A stretch of DNA of 64,000 nucleotides, taken from Mycocentrospora acerina (taxonomy: Eukaryota; Ascomycota; Dothideomycetes; Pleosporales). Each line of letters begins with the position of its first letter. The stretch's first letter is position 1. Below, in pieces: positions 31,915-43,916 of this stretch. A program made the translations under genes and the position numbers. Location: the NCBI GenBank assembly GCA_022701365.1, contig JAKUHH010000080.1:932436-996435 (forward strand), read 5' to 3'. The notes beneath the pieces are model-generated. The model searched no databases. It was not told the DNA's origin and was given only the letters and a program-made list of their open reading frames with translations.

Positions 31915-33408
31915 ATGTCGACAGCCTCCACCACCTCTAGTGGAAAGCGCAAGAGAAGCCCGGCCAAGTTCTACGCCGTCAAGGTCGGTCGCATCCCAGG
32001 CATCTACTACAGCTGGGACGACTGCAAGCAGCAGACTGATGGCGTCACTGCAGTGTGTGAGTTTAGCACACATGGTACCGCCAGCCTCTACTGATGCCGT
32101 GACAGATAAAAGCTTCGCCACCCTCACCGAAGCAGAAGCTTTCTTGCGTGGAGCCAGCACTACACCTAGCAATTCAACAGCAAAGGCGGGAAAAGCAGGC
32201 AAGTTCTACGCCGTGGCTGTTGGGCTGGTACCAGGCATCTACACAGACTGGCCCACAGTTCAGTCACAGATCAGGGCTCCAGGCGCAAAACACAAGTCTT
32301 TCGCGACACGGCATGAGGCGCAAACGTGGTTCGATGAGAACAAAAGAGACCGCAGTGTCCCCATCAGTCTGCGTGGCGATGTCTCCGAGACATCCTCTGC
32401 AGCAGCAAGCAAAGTCAGGCAGTCCATTGAGCTTCCAGCCAAGAAGCAGAAAAAGGACAACGGGTCAGCCCTGCCAGTTCTAACAAATGGCAAAGTCACC
32501 TACGAGCCTGGATACGGTCCGCTCCCTACCGATTCAGAAGACGGCTTCGATCGAACGCTCAAGCTCGACCTTGATAGTGGTGCAATCAGGTTCAAGACAG
32601 AAGGAGAATCCAGCCGTACAAAGAAACGACCAGCGGGCGAATTCACAGGTCCCATTAGAGTATACACCGATGGAAGTGCCTTTGGCAACGGCAAGGTTGG
32701 CGCTGTGGGTGGAGTCGGAGTATACTTTGGCCCCAATGATCCCAGGTCAGTACAGTACACAGTCCTTTACGTTTGTCACCCTCTAACGCCTCCAGAAACG
32801 TATCCGAGGCCCTACGCGGAAAGAAGCAGACCAACCAACGCGCCGAGCTGGTTGCCATAGCTAGAGCCCTGGACCACGTTCCCATTGACCGCGACGTCAT
32901 AATCGTCACCGACTCTCGCTACTCTATACAATGCCTTACCACATGGTTTCATGCTTGGGAAAGGAACAACTGGAAAAGCTCAACTGGCAAGGATGTCGAA
33001 AACAAGGATCTTATTGAACCCATCATCGCCAGGATAAGGGAACGTGAAATGACCAGGGCCAAGACAAAGTTGGAATGGGTCAAGGGTCACGCTAATGATC
33101 CAGGGAATGTCGCTGCCGACAGGTTGGCTGTGAATGGATCAAGGAGCAGCACTCCATTTCTGAGAAATAGCGAGGAGTTTTCTGTGACATTGAGAGGGCC
33201 CATGGCAGCGCAGGAAAATATGGCAGAGGAAAAGGAGGAGGAAGCTGCAAGCGTGAGATATTTCAGGACCCAGCTCTCGAGAGAAGTACCAGAGAAGAGC
33301 GACACCACTCGGAATGGCGACAACGGAGGTGCGCCACAAGGCATCAACGATCCCTCGGACTTTGTTGACAGTCCTGCTGGATTTCTCTATCAATCCCTGA
33401 ATCGATAA
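31915..33408 (+). CDS. RNH1: ribonuclease H1 with two hybrid-binding domains
   Basis: Exons 31915-32056, 32106-32745 and 32796-33408 (49- and 50-nt introns, phases 1 and 2) give 464 aa. Two viroplasmin/RHBD domains come first: KFYAVKVGRIPGIYYSWDDC near residue 18 and KFYAVAVGLVPGIYTDWP near 98, each followed by a SFAT..EA helix. A linker leads to the RNase H domain: VYTDGSAFGNGKVGAVGGVGVYFG (first Asp), TNQRAELVAIARAL (Glu), IIVTDSRYSIQC (Asp) and WVKGHANDPGNVAADRLA (His loop and last Asp). The catalytic DEDD set is complete. It degrades RNA in RNA-DNA hybrids in nucleus and/or mitochondria. The ~70-residue tail after the catalytic domain is disordered. Confidence 0.95.
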
Positions 33409-33777
33409 TGTACATGATGGTGCTGATGATGCGAAGAGTAAATTGAACTCTAGCCGTTCATCCACACACCCATGAATCAATCATATTAGTGTTGTCGCAA
33501 CACAATGTCTTTTGTTTTCTATTTACATTTGAACCGTTGAGGCATATCCACCCCACCTCCCCAGGGGAAAACAAAAAGGAAAAAGGTAAGTCATGCTGTG
33601 TGGGCTGTCAGATTGAATCAATCGTGCTGGATCAAGTTGAATCAAATCGAATCAAAGCCGCATATGTATATACATGTAGATGTGAGATGTTTACAAGTAT
33701 AGATGACTAGTCGTTTTAGAATCCTTCTTTTTCAATCGTGCAAGGTGTGTAAACGGTTAGTTGTTTTTGTTGTTTTG

Positions 33778-33779
<2 letters not shown>

Positions 33780-33809
<30 letters not shown>

Positions 33810-33835
33810 AAGAAGAAGAAGAAGAAGAAGAAGAA
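33780..33835. repeat. (AAG)18 microsatellite
   Basis: 56 bases of uninterrupted AAG. The same motif, with the same number of units on the opposite strand, occurs in the SelO intron. Confidence 0.95.
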
Positions 33836-34029
33836 TACATGATGCAGTGAAATCTGACTGATTGACTGACTGACTCACTACATGCCCTGCTCCTCTCCAA
33901 AATCAACTATCGCGTGGATCTACCAATTTGAAGTGAAAGGAGGGGTGTGTGTGTGGGTGAATGAGGGTTAGAGTGGAGTGGAGTGCATGGGTTGGGATGT
34001 GGTTCCCTGGTTTAGCTAAGCAAAGACTA

Positions 34030-34047
34030 GGGGGAGGGGGAGGGGGA
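34030..34047 (+). repeat. three G5A units, G-quadruplex-prone
   Basis: Three runs of five G separated by single A. A fourth G-run would be needed for an intramolecular quadruplex; shorter runs lie nearby. Confidence 0.7.
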
Positions 34048-34436
34048 GTGATTACATTGCTTCACTTTATTTCGTGTGTTTTGTTGGGTGTTTGTGTGGG
34101 GAGATGGGTGAGGGTGGTATGGATATACATATATTTTTCTCTAGCTCGTAGTTATTTTGCGCAAGGAGAGATTGTGGGTGAGTTTGTTTGTACGAGGGTT
34201 TTTTTTGGGTAGGGGGTTTAGCAGAATGGGGGTTTTACGGCTTTATTGGTTGGAATGAGATGGGAACGAAGGGTTTTGTGGTACGGATCTGAGTTTGCGG
34301 GGGATTTTTTTGAAGGGTGAGAGGGTTGGGGAAGTATTTGGGTGTGGAGTTTTCTTCGATTATTTCTTCTCTTCATGCTTGAAGACTGTACTTTTCCTGA
34401 CTTGTTTTCACCACTAGCTGTTACTTTCAAGAGGAT

Positions 34437-35347
34437 ATGATGACTTTCGCTCGTCTCACTATCTTGGCGGCAGGCCTTTTCTTGTTTGCGACTGCTACAA
34501 ATGGCCAGTTGATTGTACCGACCAACCTGCCATTACTTACGTTGCCGTTGGGTTTAGCAACAATCGCGGCGTCCAGTGTGCCCTCTGATGAGAAGTAGGT
34601 GTAATTTTCATATTGTCAAATTGAAGTCGATTTATAGGCATCCCTCATGCGGCAAGAATCTTATATCACATTTAACACACCAGCAGTATCTTGCCCTCAA
34701 GCTTCATTAACGACAACACTGCGACCGCCAAAAGCCCCCTTCCTAGCATAATCTCTCACATCAACCGTCGATTCCTCGCAGAAGGCTACAATATCGACTC
34801 CATCAACAACACAGACTGCCACTCCGAGAATAAAGACTACGTCTACTTCACCACCGCCTACCCAAACGGCACTCTCAAGCGCGACCCTACCACCAACACC
34901 TACCCCCTTTACTTCATCAGCACCCCATGGATCCTCACATACCCCACCATCCTCCGAAAGGCACTCTTCAACACCACTGTCGTACTAGAAAACTGCCCTA
35001 ACGGACACTGCTTAAGCGACATCATCCCCGACACAACAAATCTCCACCTGCGATATATCCCCGACCCTGAGCCGTTTCGCGAGGGCTGGCATGGCGCAAA
35101 GTGCCAGTACGACGATAGTGTACGCAAGGTGAGGAAGATGCTTGTAACGCTTGGGCAGGTTGGGTATTTTGTGCGTGGTCCGCGTCTTACGCCGCAGATC
35201 CTTGATTTTGTCGAGGGGAGACTGCGTCCAACGTATCCCAAGTTGGAGATTGGGCTGACAGTTGGGCTTGGGGTTCCTGTGGGGTTGTTCGGGGTGATTG
35301 TGTTTGGGGGTCTTGTTTGGCTTGTTGCGGATAATCGCAGGTATTGA
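34437..35347 (+). CDS. orphan secreted/type I membrane protein
   Basis: Exons 34437-34594 and 34687-35347 (92-nt phase-2 intron, GTAGGT donor, CAG acceptor) give 272 aa. Signal peptide (MMTFARLTILAAGLFLFATATNG), then an extracellular part with three N-glycosylation sequons (NNT, NGT, NTT) and four Cys. A single membrane helix at the very end (LGVPVGLFGVIVFGGLVWLVA) is followed by only five cytosolic residues (DNRRY). I recognise no domain. The conserved-looking centre is YPLYFISTPWILTYPTILRK. Topology suggests a small surface glycoprotein. The gene sits alone between simple-repeat tracts and a GMC oxidoreductase. Confidence 0.7.
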
Positions 35348-35788
35348 TGGGGGGTGGGGACGTGTGTGTTGAGGATTCTGTGAAAGATGTGCGGTGTGAT
35401 GTGTAGATAAATTGTGAGTGTTGAGCTGAGGAACAATTACTCTTTCCTCAAAATGGATGGGAGGTAATTTGTAAGATTCGATTAGTTTTTGCTTTGTCTA
35501 GTGTGTGAAGAACATGGATTCTATCTAGTTGAAAAATTCGCTCACAACTTTGGTCAGACAGGCTGGGTACTTTTCCATTGTACTTTTCACCGTATTTCCC
35601 CTGTCAGCAAGATACTAAATTCCTGTGAAGAAGATTGTAAGAATTGAAATTAAATCATTTTAACTTTTCCTAACGTCTATATGTTTTGAATCTAATGTAG
35701 CTGAAGCAGATCAGAACTCATCTACTACCATGACAAGCCTTGGTGACGCTTGTCTTGGAGAACACGCCACTGGTTCGCATCCCAAATC
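35348..35788. other. intergenic between two convergent genes
   Basis: 3' flanks of the orphan membrane protein (+) and the GMC gene (-). Nothing else seen. Confidence 0.5.
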
Positions 35789-37768
35789 CTAAGCATGTCG
35801 CGCCTTGATGAGATCGGCTGCTTTTTCGGCAATGGCATACAGAGTCGAAGTTAAATGGCCGCACACTTGGAACGGAACAACAGAGGCGTCGACGACGCGG
35901 ACGTTGCTGGTACCATATACGGTGAGATTGGAGTCAACGACGCCACCAAGTTCGAGGGGCAGCATGGCTGCTGTAGCGATGTAATGGAAGTTGGATCGAT
36001 CTGTGGGGTTTCAATCACGTCAGCTGAAATTCGAAAGCACAATGTCGGTTTGATGATTTAAACTTACAGGTTGACTTGAGCCATTTAGCCCAGTCACTGT
36101 CTGATGCATTGGCTGGCACTGTATCCAAGCCTGGGCTTACTTCTCCAGCAATCGATCCAGAGAAAGGTGCCGTATTGGCAATCGCGCGGGCCATTTTGGC
36201 CGTGACAACTTGCTGTTGTACATCATAGTCCAGCATGAAATAGTTGGGATTGATGTTGGCAGACGCAGAGGCGTCGGATGAGTTGATGTGAATGCTTCCT
36301 CGTGAGAAAGGAAGGAGACCCCAATATTCAATCGTGACAGACCCAGTTGATGAAGGCGAAACAATGATTTCGGAAATTGGGATTTTGTTCTTGAAGATCA
36401 AGTCATACTGCATGTTGAACATTCTTTCGATAGTGGAGCGTTCAACAACGCCACTGGCGTTGGCAATTCGCTCGGCGTAGTTCCGTATCGAACTTGCGAC
36501 ACTGGCATTGAATGCAGCGAGATCGTCTCCAAAGACATCGTCTACATTAAAGTATCCTGCGTAACCCGCAGAGCCAGTCATGTTGGTACCGTTGTTACTG
36601 GTGTAAGACATATCTGTGGTAGTTTGGTCTTGAAGATTCTCTCCAACGAATGGCAGATCAACAACAACATCAATACCGAACTTTTGAAGAATACTGCACT
36701 CATAATCAGCTATTACTCATGTAAATTTTCCTGCGGTGAGGAGAACTTACGCCGGGCTTCCAACGCCAGATTGCTCGAGGATCAAAGGCGATCTGAGACT
36801 GCCAGCTGAAAGAATGATTTCACGATTGGCAAGAATCGTGGTGCGTGCGCCGGTGGAATTGACAAAGATGACACCACTAGCAGTTCGTTTGGCATCTTTA
36901 GCATTCGGACTCGGATTCCAGATCATTTTTTCCACAAAAGAGTTCAGATAGATGTCGAGATTGGGTCGTTTGGCAACTGGCCAGTAGTATGCACGTCCCG
37001 CATCTTCTCTGACGTTGTTGGCTCGATCAACGGTCTTTGGAAAGACGGTGAATCCTCGCATGGCTCCTGCATTTGGTTCTTTGTTGAAGGGGAGACCCAA
37101 CGCCTCAAAGGTCTGGTTGACGGAAGACACAAAATCGTGGCCCATCATGTTATCGGTCCAACCAACACTCAGTGGGCCGGATGTGCCGTGGACCTCAGGG
37201 TCATACGAGGCACCACGGAGAAGTTGAGATTCAGTTGGTTGCTGGATGTACTCGCTTTTCTTGTAGTATGGCATCAGGCTCTCCCAGCTCCAGCCCTCAT
37301 TTCCAATCTGCTCCCAAGCATCGATTTGTGAAGCTTCCGCTCGCAAATAGGTCATACCTGACGAGTAAACTTGTAAGTATGGTATATCAACAAGAGATTT
37401 TGCTCATACGGACCATTGATATCACTCGTTCCTCCAAGAGCCTTTGCTGCTCGTAAAACTTGAGATTTTCCCCCGGCATATATCTGGGGAGCACTTGTAT
37501 ACTGCCAGTCGATAGCAGTTCCAAAAGCACTTCCGTATTTGGAAGTATCTGTCACATTTGTGTTGTAAAGCTCAACATCTCCTGCTTCAATCACCGCAAC
37601 GGAGACACCGTAGTCTTCGGAAAGCCGGTTAGCAACCACAAGACCCGATGTTCCACCACCAACAATGATGTAATCGTATCGAGGACTATGCTCAGGGGCT
37701 CCTTTTGTACCCTCTGCTACTGCTAAAGCTGCAGGAGCTAGGAGGAATGTGAGAAGAACTGGATACAT
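35789..37768 (-). CDS. secreted GMC oxidoreductase (AA3-like)
   Basis: Minus-strand exons 37414-37768, 36751-37357, 36068-36693 and 35789-36000 (phases 1, 2, 1) give 599 aa. Signal peptide MYPVLLTFLLAPAALAVA, then the FAD P-loop YIIVGGGTSGLVVANRL and GGTSDINGMTYLR (GMC signature 1 region, across intron 1). GMC signature 2 is ILSAGSLRSPLILEQSGVG. The C-terminal active-site block is FHYIATAAMLPLELGGVVDSN with CGHLTSTLYAIAEKAADLI, where the two His of the oxidase pair are present, although the usual HPVGT reads HYIAT. The first intron has a weak GTCCGT donor. A TATATAAAT box lies ~100 bases upstream on the minus strand (37863-37871). It oxidises an alcohol or sugar outside the cell, possibly making H2O2. 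The substrate is not predictable. Confidence 0.9.
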
Positions 37769-39934
37769 ATCGATCAAATGGTGATGACGGTATGCAAGAG
37801 AATTGATTGATGGATAAGTACATCAGCTGCCCGAAGGAATGCCCAATTATACCGAGCTTGACATTTATATATGCGAAGAACTACAGTGTGCAAGGACTTA
37901 AAAATGACGATTCCTAATCTAAAAGACTCAGCCCCCTTGAATTGAAGTGGATCACTACTTCCATGCGATAGTTACAAAGGAATTTCTAAGCTCTCCGATG
38001 AAAAATATTCTAACGCTCATCGGCATCCGAGCTTGGACCGAACCGACGGAAGCACGGCTAATCTAGCTGGAATGCGCGATATTTTTTTCCTTTCATAATA
38101 AGTCACTTTAGTAGGTGGCTGTTCAAAGGATTTCGATCTATGACAACTTTGTTCCAACTACTGTCAACCTGCCCTTTGCCGTATTACATTGCAGGCAGTG
38201 AGGTACCAATTATCCACGGGCCTAGCTACAATCTCACTTGTAAAGGAAATGTATGAATGTATTCGCAAAGTCGGGCCGGGAATTATGCTATGATTTCTAT
38301 AGCACATCTAGCAGAGCACAACGTCACCTACGGCTACCGATTCAAAAGCCTCAAACGGCCCTGTTTCGGCAACACAAGTAAGTAGAAACGCAATACAGGC
38401 TGTTTTTCTTCTCGATTTCCAAGTTTGACATAAATTACGTTTGTTTAGGTTGGCAGAGTCTGGATGCTAATTGGTCACGTGTCTAATGCTTCTCTTCTCA
38501 CAATTGCTTGGTAAAGTTTAATCTTTGAAAAGACTTGCGTCTGTTTGCTAAATTTTTGTCTTGAAGAATCTAAAACTTGCTCAGTGAAAGGAATTGGGGG
38601 CATGTTATTGATTTCACGGCGTTACTGAGGATCGGCGAAGCTAGGTAGAGTTTGCCGAGCTTTCACCATGCAGAAGCACCTAGACCCAAAATGAGTGGAT
38701 CCACGGACATCGGAAGAGACTTTGAGTAGATCCATCGCTTTGCAAGGGTAGTACGTCACAGATACGGTCCATCTTGATCGCAGCGACCTGCTATCAGGAT
38801 CTTCCAGTTTCGAGGTACAAAGTTAAGAGACACCAGACTCGAGTCGTTATACCTATGCGTCGAATGCCATCTTTCCAATCTTCGACATCAAGCGATTTAA
38901 ATACAACCCGGGCACATCGTGGAAGATCTATTCATCTCAACTTTCAATTACCCTGTCTCAACAATTCGATGCTAAATTGCTTTCTTGTACAAAAAGAATT
39001 GATAATCAATTATTAATGCGGAATTGTTTCCTTCTAGTTTACCTAGTGTGCGTCTGGGATGTGAAGAATTTGGCGAACCAGTCAGCAACATATCAATTCC
39101 ACGTAAACATGTGCTGTAAGCTTTTAATATTGTGTCGCAATTCTCAATCGATCTCATTTACACCTACCTTTGACAAGATAGGCGTTATTTTGAGACGTGA
39201 AGAATACAGATGTGCCAAGATTCCCGCCGGAGATAAGATTAGATGTGTGACATAACTGACTAGCCACCTGCAACACGCAATCAGAGCTAGGCAGGCTAGC
39301 AAAACCCAGGTTGATAAGCTTGTTTGTCACAGGCTCAAGCTTAAATCAAAATCAAAGTGACAATGCTGTTGCTAAAGAATTAAGATCAACGCTCAGGCAG
39401 TTACTAGTTGTTCGTTTACATGTGATAGTGTATTTGTGATTCCGTGCCTAATCCGCCAGTTCTCCTCTTTGATAGCATTGGCCAGATGGCGTAGAGCTTG
39501 TGTCTAACAGCTGCTCGAAGAAACTGTACGATTTGCCTTGAAAGAATATCGTGAGGGGGGATTTTTCTTAAAATTCTTTCCAATTGTTTGACCCTAAGTA
39601 TTCAGTCTGAATTTCCTATGGCGTATCGATGCAACGTGTATGCCCTAATGTGATTTTTATCATCATATTTTTTATTAGACCTTTTCTCAATACTAAAAAA
39701 AAAGACAAATTCATCTTGTGTGACACCAATTTTCAACTTGTGCCTAATGTTTGATGGGTGCGAGTACAGTCTGTCATGAATCCCGTCCTGCCTAGTTTGA
39801 GGCGCGTGAATGTGTCACAACTAACCGCATTTGCTACTAGCGTTACGGCATTTCGATTCTGTTTCCACGGTATATTGCCTTCATCAACAGCACAATCTTA
39901 CTAAACTCTTGTAGGCGCTCGATATGATAGCGCA
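37769..39934. other. 2.2-kb intergenic region
   Basis: No supported gene. Near 38900-38970 there is a leader-like stretch (a TTTAAATAC box, then C/T- and CAA-rich sequence running into an ATG at 38970), but the frame after it stops after 15 codons. It may be a promoter relic of a lost gene. Confidence 0.4.
37863..37871 (-). promoter_or_regulatory. TATA box of the GMC oxidoreductase gene
   Basis: TATATAAAT on the minus strand, 95-103 bases before the ATG. Confidence 0.45.
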
Positions 39935-41467
39935 ATGAATCGGTACATCTCCCAATGCGGCGACGCTACTGTCAAGGTGTCCTCTAGCCGTGGCCTGCAA
40001 GGATTGCAAAGAATCAGGCACACGTTTACGAAGAATTCTCAAACTGGAGATCTCCAGGAGCGCCAACCTTATTCGCATAGAAAACGCTCCGCTTCACACC
40101 AAGGCAGCCTTACAGTAAATGTCTATGGCTTGTTCAATTGGCAACGCTGGGACGGAACATTATGGACCACAGAAAATACCACCTACTATAAACTCATGCC
40201 AATTGTTCAAAAAACCAACCGCTTAAAACAGTATTTGTTGGAAGCCAAACAAAAGCTGGATTGTTCAGATTACTCGCATGAGCTTGATAGGTATTGGGTA
40301 GCACGCTATAGCGATTTGCTTAATGCTAGTCGAACCTTAGAGCCATTTGTGAGGGTGGCTGCGGATATCAGCATTCTAAAGTTTCTTATCTCGACAGCTC
40401 CTATTCTAGGACGAGACGAGATCAAAAAAACGAATGCAAAAATGGACATCAATGGGTTCGTCATCTATGAATACATTGCTGCTCTGGCAGGTATCTGGCG
40501 AATAAAGGCGGCTGCAAAACACCATAAGCCATTATTCGAAGCCCATGTTCTAAGAGAGCGTTGCAAAAGACACAAACAGGAAGCACGTCTTGATCTCCGA
40601 TCACGCCTCAAATTGGAAAGACAGCGCATCAAAGCAGAGTCAGGTCATGAAGCCATTCTTGACCTAGTACAACCTGGGCGAGCTGTCCCTCCCGAATCGA
40701 CCGAAATGCGAGACGGATTTGACGCGCGGCCTAGTTCTTGGATAGTGGAAGGGCTATATTCGCAAATGCTTTTGTTGCTTGCACGTGCGAGAGGCCGACA
40801 TTTTGAGTGCATAACCTATGCAAGGTTACAAAGGAATAACGACGTCAACAAGAAGATTCTCAAATCTATAGACCGCCATAATAGCCGCCTATTCAAATTG
40901 ACATCTAAGCTTGCTGCTTCCACCAAGGATCTCTATGATCTAAATGAAGATCTCGCAGCTTTACGTTATTTCAGAATCGACAAGTTTCCCAGCCGTGACA
41001 GCACCTGGGAAATCAAGAAAGGCAGGACACTTTACATGGCCATCCAAGACAGAACTACCAGAGATCCGATGTCGCTAACCAAAAACTCGAAACGTAAAAA
41101 TAACCGTCTCCTCAGCAATGCAGTGATGATGCCTGTCAGTTCTTCAGAACAACAACATCATCACCTCAAAAAGCAAGCAAACCCTTCAGCTTCACCATCA
41201 GTCAAAATCACCAGTAATCGTCAATCACCTCCATCACCTCGGTCCAATAAATATCTATCGCCCATCATTTCAGTAGGATCGCCTCGAATCAAGCAAACCC
41301 GTTCACGAAGTCAAGTCAACTCTTCACCCAGCATCAAAAGCCAGATTCGAAACAGCCAGCAACAAGGCAGCACACTAAAGCTTTTTGAATCAAGTAAAGA
41401 TGCAACGAGTGTATTCAGCAGCGTTGTTGTAGCTGTCAGGGATGGCAGGGCTTCGACAAACGGATGA
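39935..41467 (+). CDS. orphan basic protein, 510 aa
   Basis: One uninterrupted exon from ATG to TGA. No signal peptide, membrane helix or known domain is visible. Residues ~65-350 are likely a folded helical domain (GLFNWQRWDGTLWTTENTTYY, DRYWVARYSDLLNASRTLEPF, an Arg/Lys-rich helix around ERCKRHKQEARLDLRSRLKLERQRIKAESG). Residues ~370-490 are Ser/Pro/Gln-rich and strongly basic, with repeated SP motifs, as in a disordered tail open to phosphorylation. Such a charge pattern would suit a nuclear or cytoskeletal protein, but that is a guess. Codon use looks ordinary, which together with the length argues for a real gene. Confidence 0.65.
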   Translation: MNRYISQCGDATVKVSSSRGLQGLQRIRHTFTKNSQTGDLQERQPYSHRKRSASHQGSLTVNVYGLFNWQRWDGTLWTTENTTYYKLMPIVQKTNRLKQYLLEAKQKLDCSDYSHELDRYWVARYSDLLNASRTLEPFVRVAADISILKFLISTAPILGRDEIKKTNAKMDINGFVIYEYIAALAGIWRIKAAAKHHKPLFEAHVLRERCKRHKQEARLDLRSRLKLERQRIKAESGHEAILDLVQPGRAVPPESTEMRDGFDARPSSWIVEGLYSQMLLLLARARGRHFECITYARLQRNNDVNKKILKSIDRHNSRLFKLTSKLAASTKDLYDLNEDLAALRYFRIDKFPSRDSTWEIKKGRTLYMAIQDRTTRDPMSLTKNSKRKNNRLLSNAVMMPVSSSEQQHHHLKKQANPSASPSVKITSNRQSPPSPRSNKYLSPIISVGSPRIKQTRSRSQVNSSPSIKSQIRNSQQQGSTLKLFESSKDATSVFSSVVVAVRDGRASTNG

Positions 41468-42036
41468 ATAAACATGCAGGATGGTCAGCCTTAGCGTTAA
41501 GTAATGTCGAAGTGCATTGAAACATGCCTCATTGTGTAGAATATCTTTTGGTCGAGTTAGAGGCAACAAGTACCACGGTTGAATCTTGTAGCACATATCT
41601 CTTTTCCGATAAGTTCTGTAAGATGTACTGGTTCCGGTATAGCGGTTAGCAGTGATAGATATTGGATAAACAGAATCAACAGAAGTCTCTGAGGGAGAAG
41701 TAGGTACTCATTTTGGATTTGCTAGCTTAGAATCAAGGATGAGCAGGAAGCGTACTGTCTTGAGAATTTCAATTTCTTCCGTAGAACACACCGCCTCTTC
41801 ATGAACTGTAGGACGTAACTCCTTGATACGGCTTCAGCTTTCAACTTCAATTTCGCAAGACAAAGTTGCGCAATCTGCGATAGCTACATGAATTCATCGA
41901 ACTATTGTTCTTGCATGAACGAGCGTGATGGGACCATGGCTAAGACCAAGCGGATACATGCGAATGTTTCTTATAAAATATGCGATTGCTACGTTTGTAA
42001 CCTGCTAGACCGCATGTATTGTTTCATGTTTCACCG
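41468..42036. other. intergenic between convergent genes
   Basis: 3' flanks of the 510-aa orphan (+) and the cyclase-family gene (-). No other feature seen. Confidence 0.5.
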
Positions 42037-43384
42037 CTAAAATATTGCCGTTCCGTTTACGTGTGAGCTCACACCGGCTGTGAAGTATAGAATTAGTAGG
42101 CCGATGGTTTATCAAAGACTTCACACTTACCCGGGTAATTTGCTGGAGCAGAGGTGAAAAAGAAGAACCACCTGTTCTTCTCTCGGCAGGTCTGCGCAAG
42201 TTTCTCAAGATCGAGCATCTCGCCTAGCGGCATTCCCCAAAGTGCGAGAATATACTCATGCAGATAGTAGTCTGGACATGTTAGCAGTAGCCACACACTT
42301 TTGAAGTATACACACCTTCATGAGGCGGCCATGCTTCGAAAGCAGGAGCGTCGCCTGCGACGGTGGAAAAATAAGAATCGTGCAGCCAGTCCAAGATTTT
42401 CTGCTCTTGGCTCAACCCCGCATACCTTAGCCCATCTTCTCCGTCTTTTCCGCTTCCGTGCCTGGTCGCGGCTTTCGTCCTGTCAGCGTCACTTTTGCTG
42501 TCATAGGCCTCCTTCCAGCCGCTTCGAACAAACAACATATCTCCGTGCCTGATATCGCCACCTTGCGCAGCAGGTCGAATATCAATACCTTGGTCTTTTC
42601 CACATTGGAACAGCTCTTCCCAAGAGATGGGATAGTAGTCAAAAGGATCGTAGTTAATTCCTTTTTTGTGAGCGTAGCCACGGTAGTCTAGGAGAACACC
42701 TCGACCAGCGATACCATGCTCGGCCCAATGATGAATAGAGCATTTGTGATTCGCATTAGAGCCCTTGATGTCGCTTCCCTTTGTCTGTAGCATTTGTGAG
42801 CATAATCTCTCATGCGGGCAGCGGAAGACTCACGCCATTGTAGAACGATCCGCTTGCCAAATGAGAGAAATGCCTAAAACCGTCCCATTGCGTTCCACTT
42901 TGAGTATTGAGGTGGTACAAATCGTCATAGACCAGATCTTCAACTACTGTCTTGATTTCATGCTTGAAGGCTTCACGTTCAAAGGCAGGCTGGTTGGGAA
43001 CATCCAGAGGGAGACTGCGACCAAGTCAGCTTGAAAGCGGAGTACTGGCTGAAGGTCGTCGTACTTGACAGGTACTATTTCGCCAGTTCTGATCTCTCTT
43101 GCAGCAGCGGCTACACGTGTTGGAGTGAGGAGGTTCAGGCGTCCAATCTATATGTAGGTCAGCATGCTACCTACGCAAAATGGTGTGGCCCAACACACGT
43201 AATCATGTTCACCCCAAACCCAAGCAGCTTCTGCAGGCGCTCCAGGAATGACGGGAAGCTCTTTTCTAGTAGGAAACTTGGTACAATCAGGATCCCAAGG
43301 AATGGTTGTCGCAGTCTTGTTCAGGGTGAGAAAGTCTTTGATCTGCGTTAAGCGCTGGCTTGCGTTTGTCTTTAAGTCGGCCAT
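42037..43384 (-). CDS. cyclase-family protein (kynurenine-formamidase-like fold)
   Basis: Six minus-strand exons: 43199-43384, 43065-43147, 42834-43014, 42316-42784, 42131-42271 and 42037-42077, phases 0, 2, 0, 1, 1, giving 366 aa with every junction in frame. Introns are 44-53 nt. Conserved blocks: AEAAWVWGEHDYIGRLNLLTP, TGEIVPVNLPLDVPNQPAF, SGTQWDGFRHFSH (the metal-site signature of the family), GVLLDYRGYAHKKG, GDMLFVRSGW, LHEYILALWGMPLGEM and WFFFFTSAPANYP. This is the fungal branch of the family related to bacterial Mn-dependent formamidases and polyketide cyclases. The fungal members' substrates are mostly unknown. No signal peptide, so cytosolic. Confidence 0.88.
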
Positions 43385-43916
43385 TGGGAACCTGCGTGCG
43401 AATTCACTATTGTTATTTCTGCGATCAAAGATTGAATGGTACTGTAATGAAAAGTAGACATGATCTCAGTCGAGTCTATGGCGCTACCCCGCGATATTCA
43501 CCCCGCTTTCCTCAACCTGATTTACCTCCTTGGCCAACGCGCCGAGGCATTGTAGGTGGTCTTTGCTTATCGCACTCGACTATCGTGACACGCCTCCATC
43601 ATTTTCCCATATTTCTCCGAAGGGCTGCTCAGTTTGCCCACGGAATCTACAGAACCGGTACTCTTTGCGGTTACACGTTTGGTACAGTTGATGCCATAAA
43701 TGTACGTTGACGGAGTCATTGGTGTTTCATTACTCTTTACTACAACCATTACTCTTACCGCTTTCCACACTGTTCATAGCAACCAGCGGCTTCTGTTGAC
43801 AAATTAAATATGAATTTATCGTCAATAAAGTCGATAATCAAATTACGTTACACATGACGATACCCGCGGTAATGCACTTGTGCATGCCATCCTTCCTAAC
43901 ACTGGATCGACCCGCG
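43385..43916. other. cyclase promoter / 3' flank of the four-TM gene
   Basis: Between two genes on the minus strand. No further gene is supported. Confidence 0.5.

Larger units (their letters stand above)
33409..34436. other. intergenic with simple-sequence tracts
   Basis: Contains an (AAG)18 microsatellite (33780-33835), a short GACT run near 33855-33877 and a G5A triplet array (34030-34047). The region 33900-34350 is GT-rich on the plus strand. No gene is supported. Confidence 0.5.

Noticed and set aside
35789..43384. Secondary-metabolite cluster built on the GMC oxidase and cyclase-family genes
   Set aside because: No PKS, NRPS, terpene cyclase, P450, transporter or cluster regulator lies between or beside them, and they are 4 kb apart with an orphan in between.
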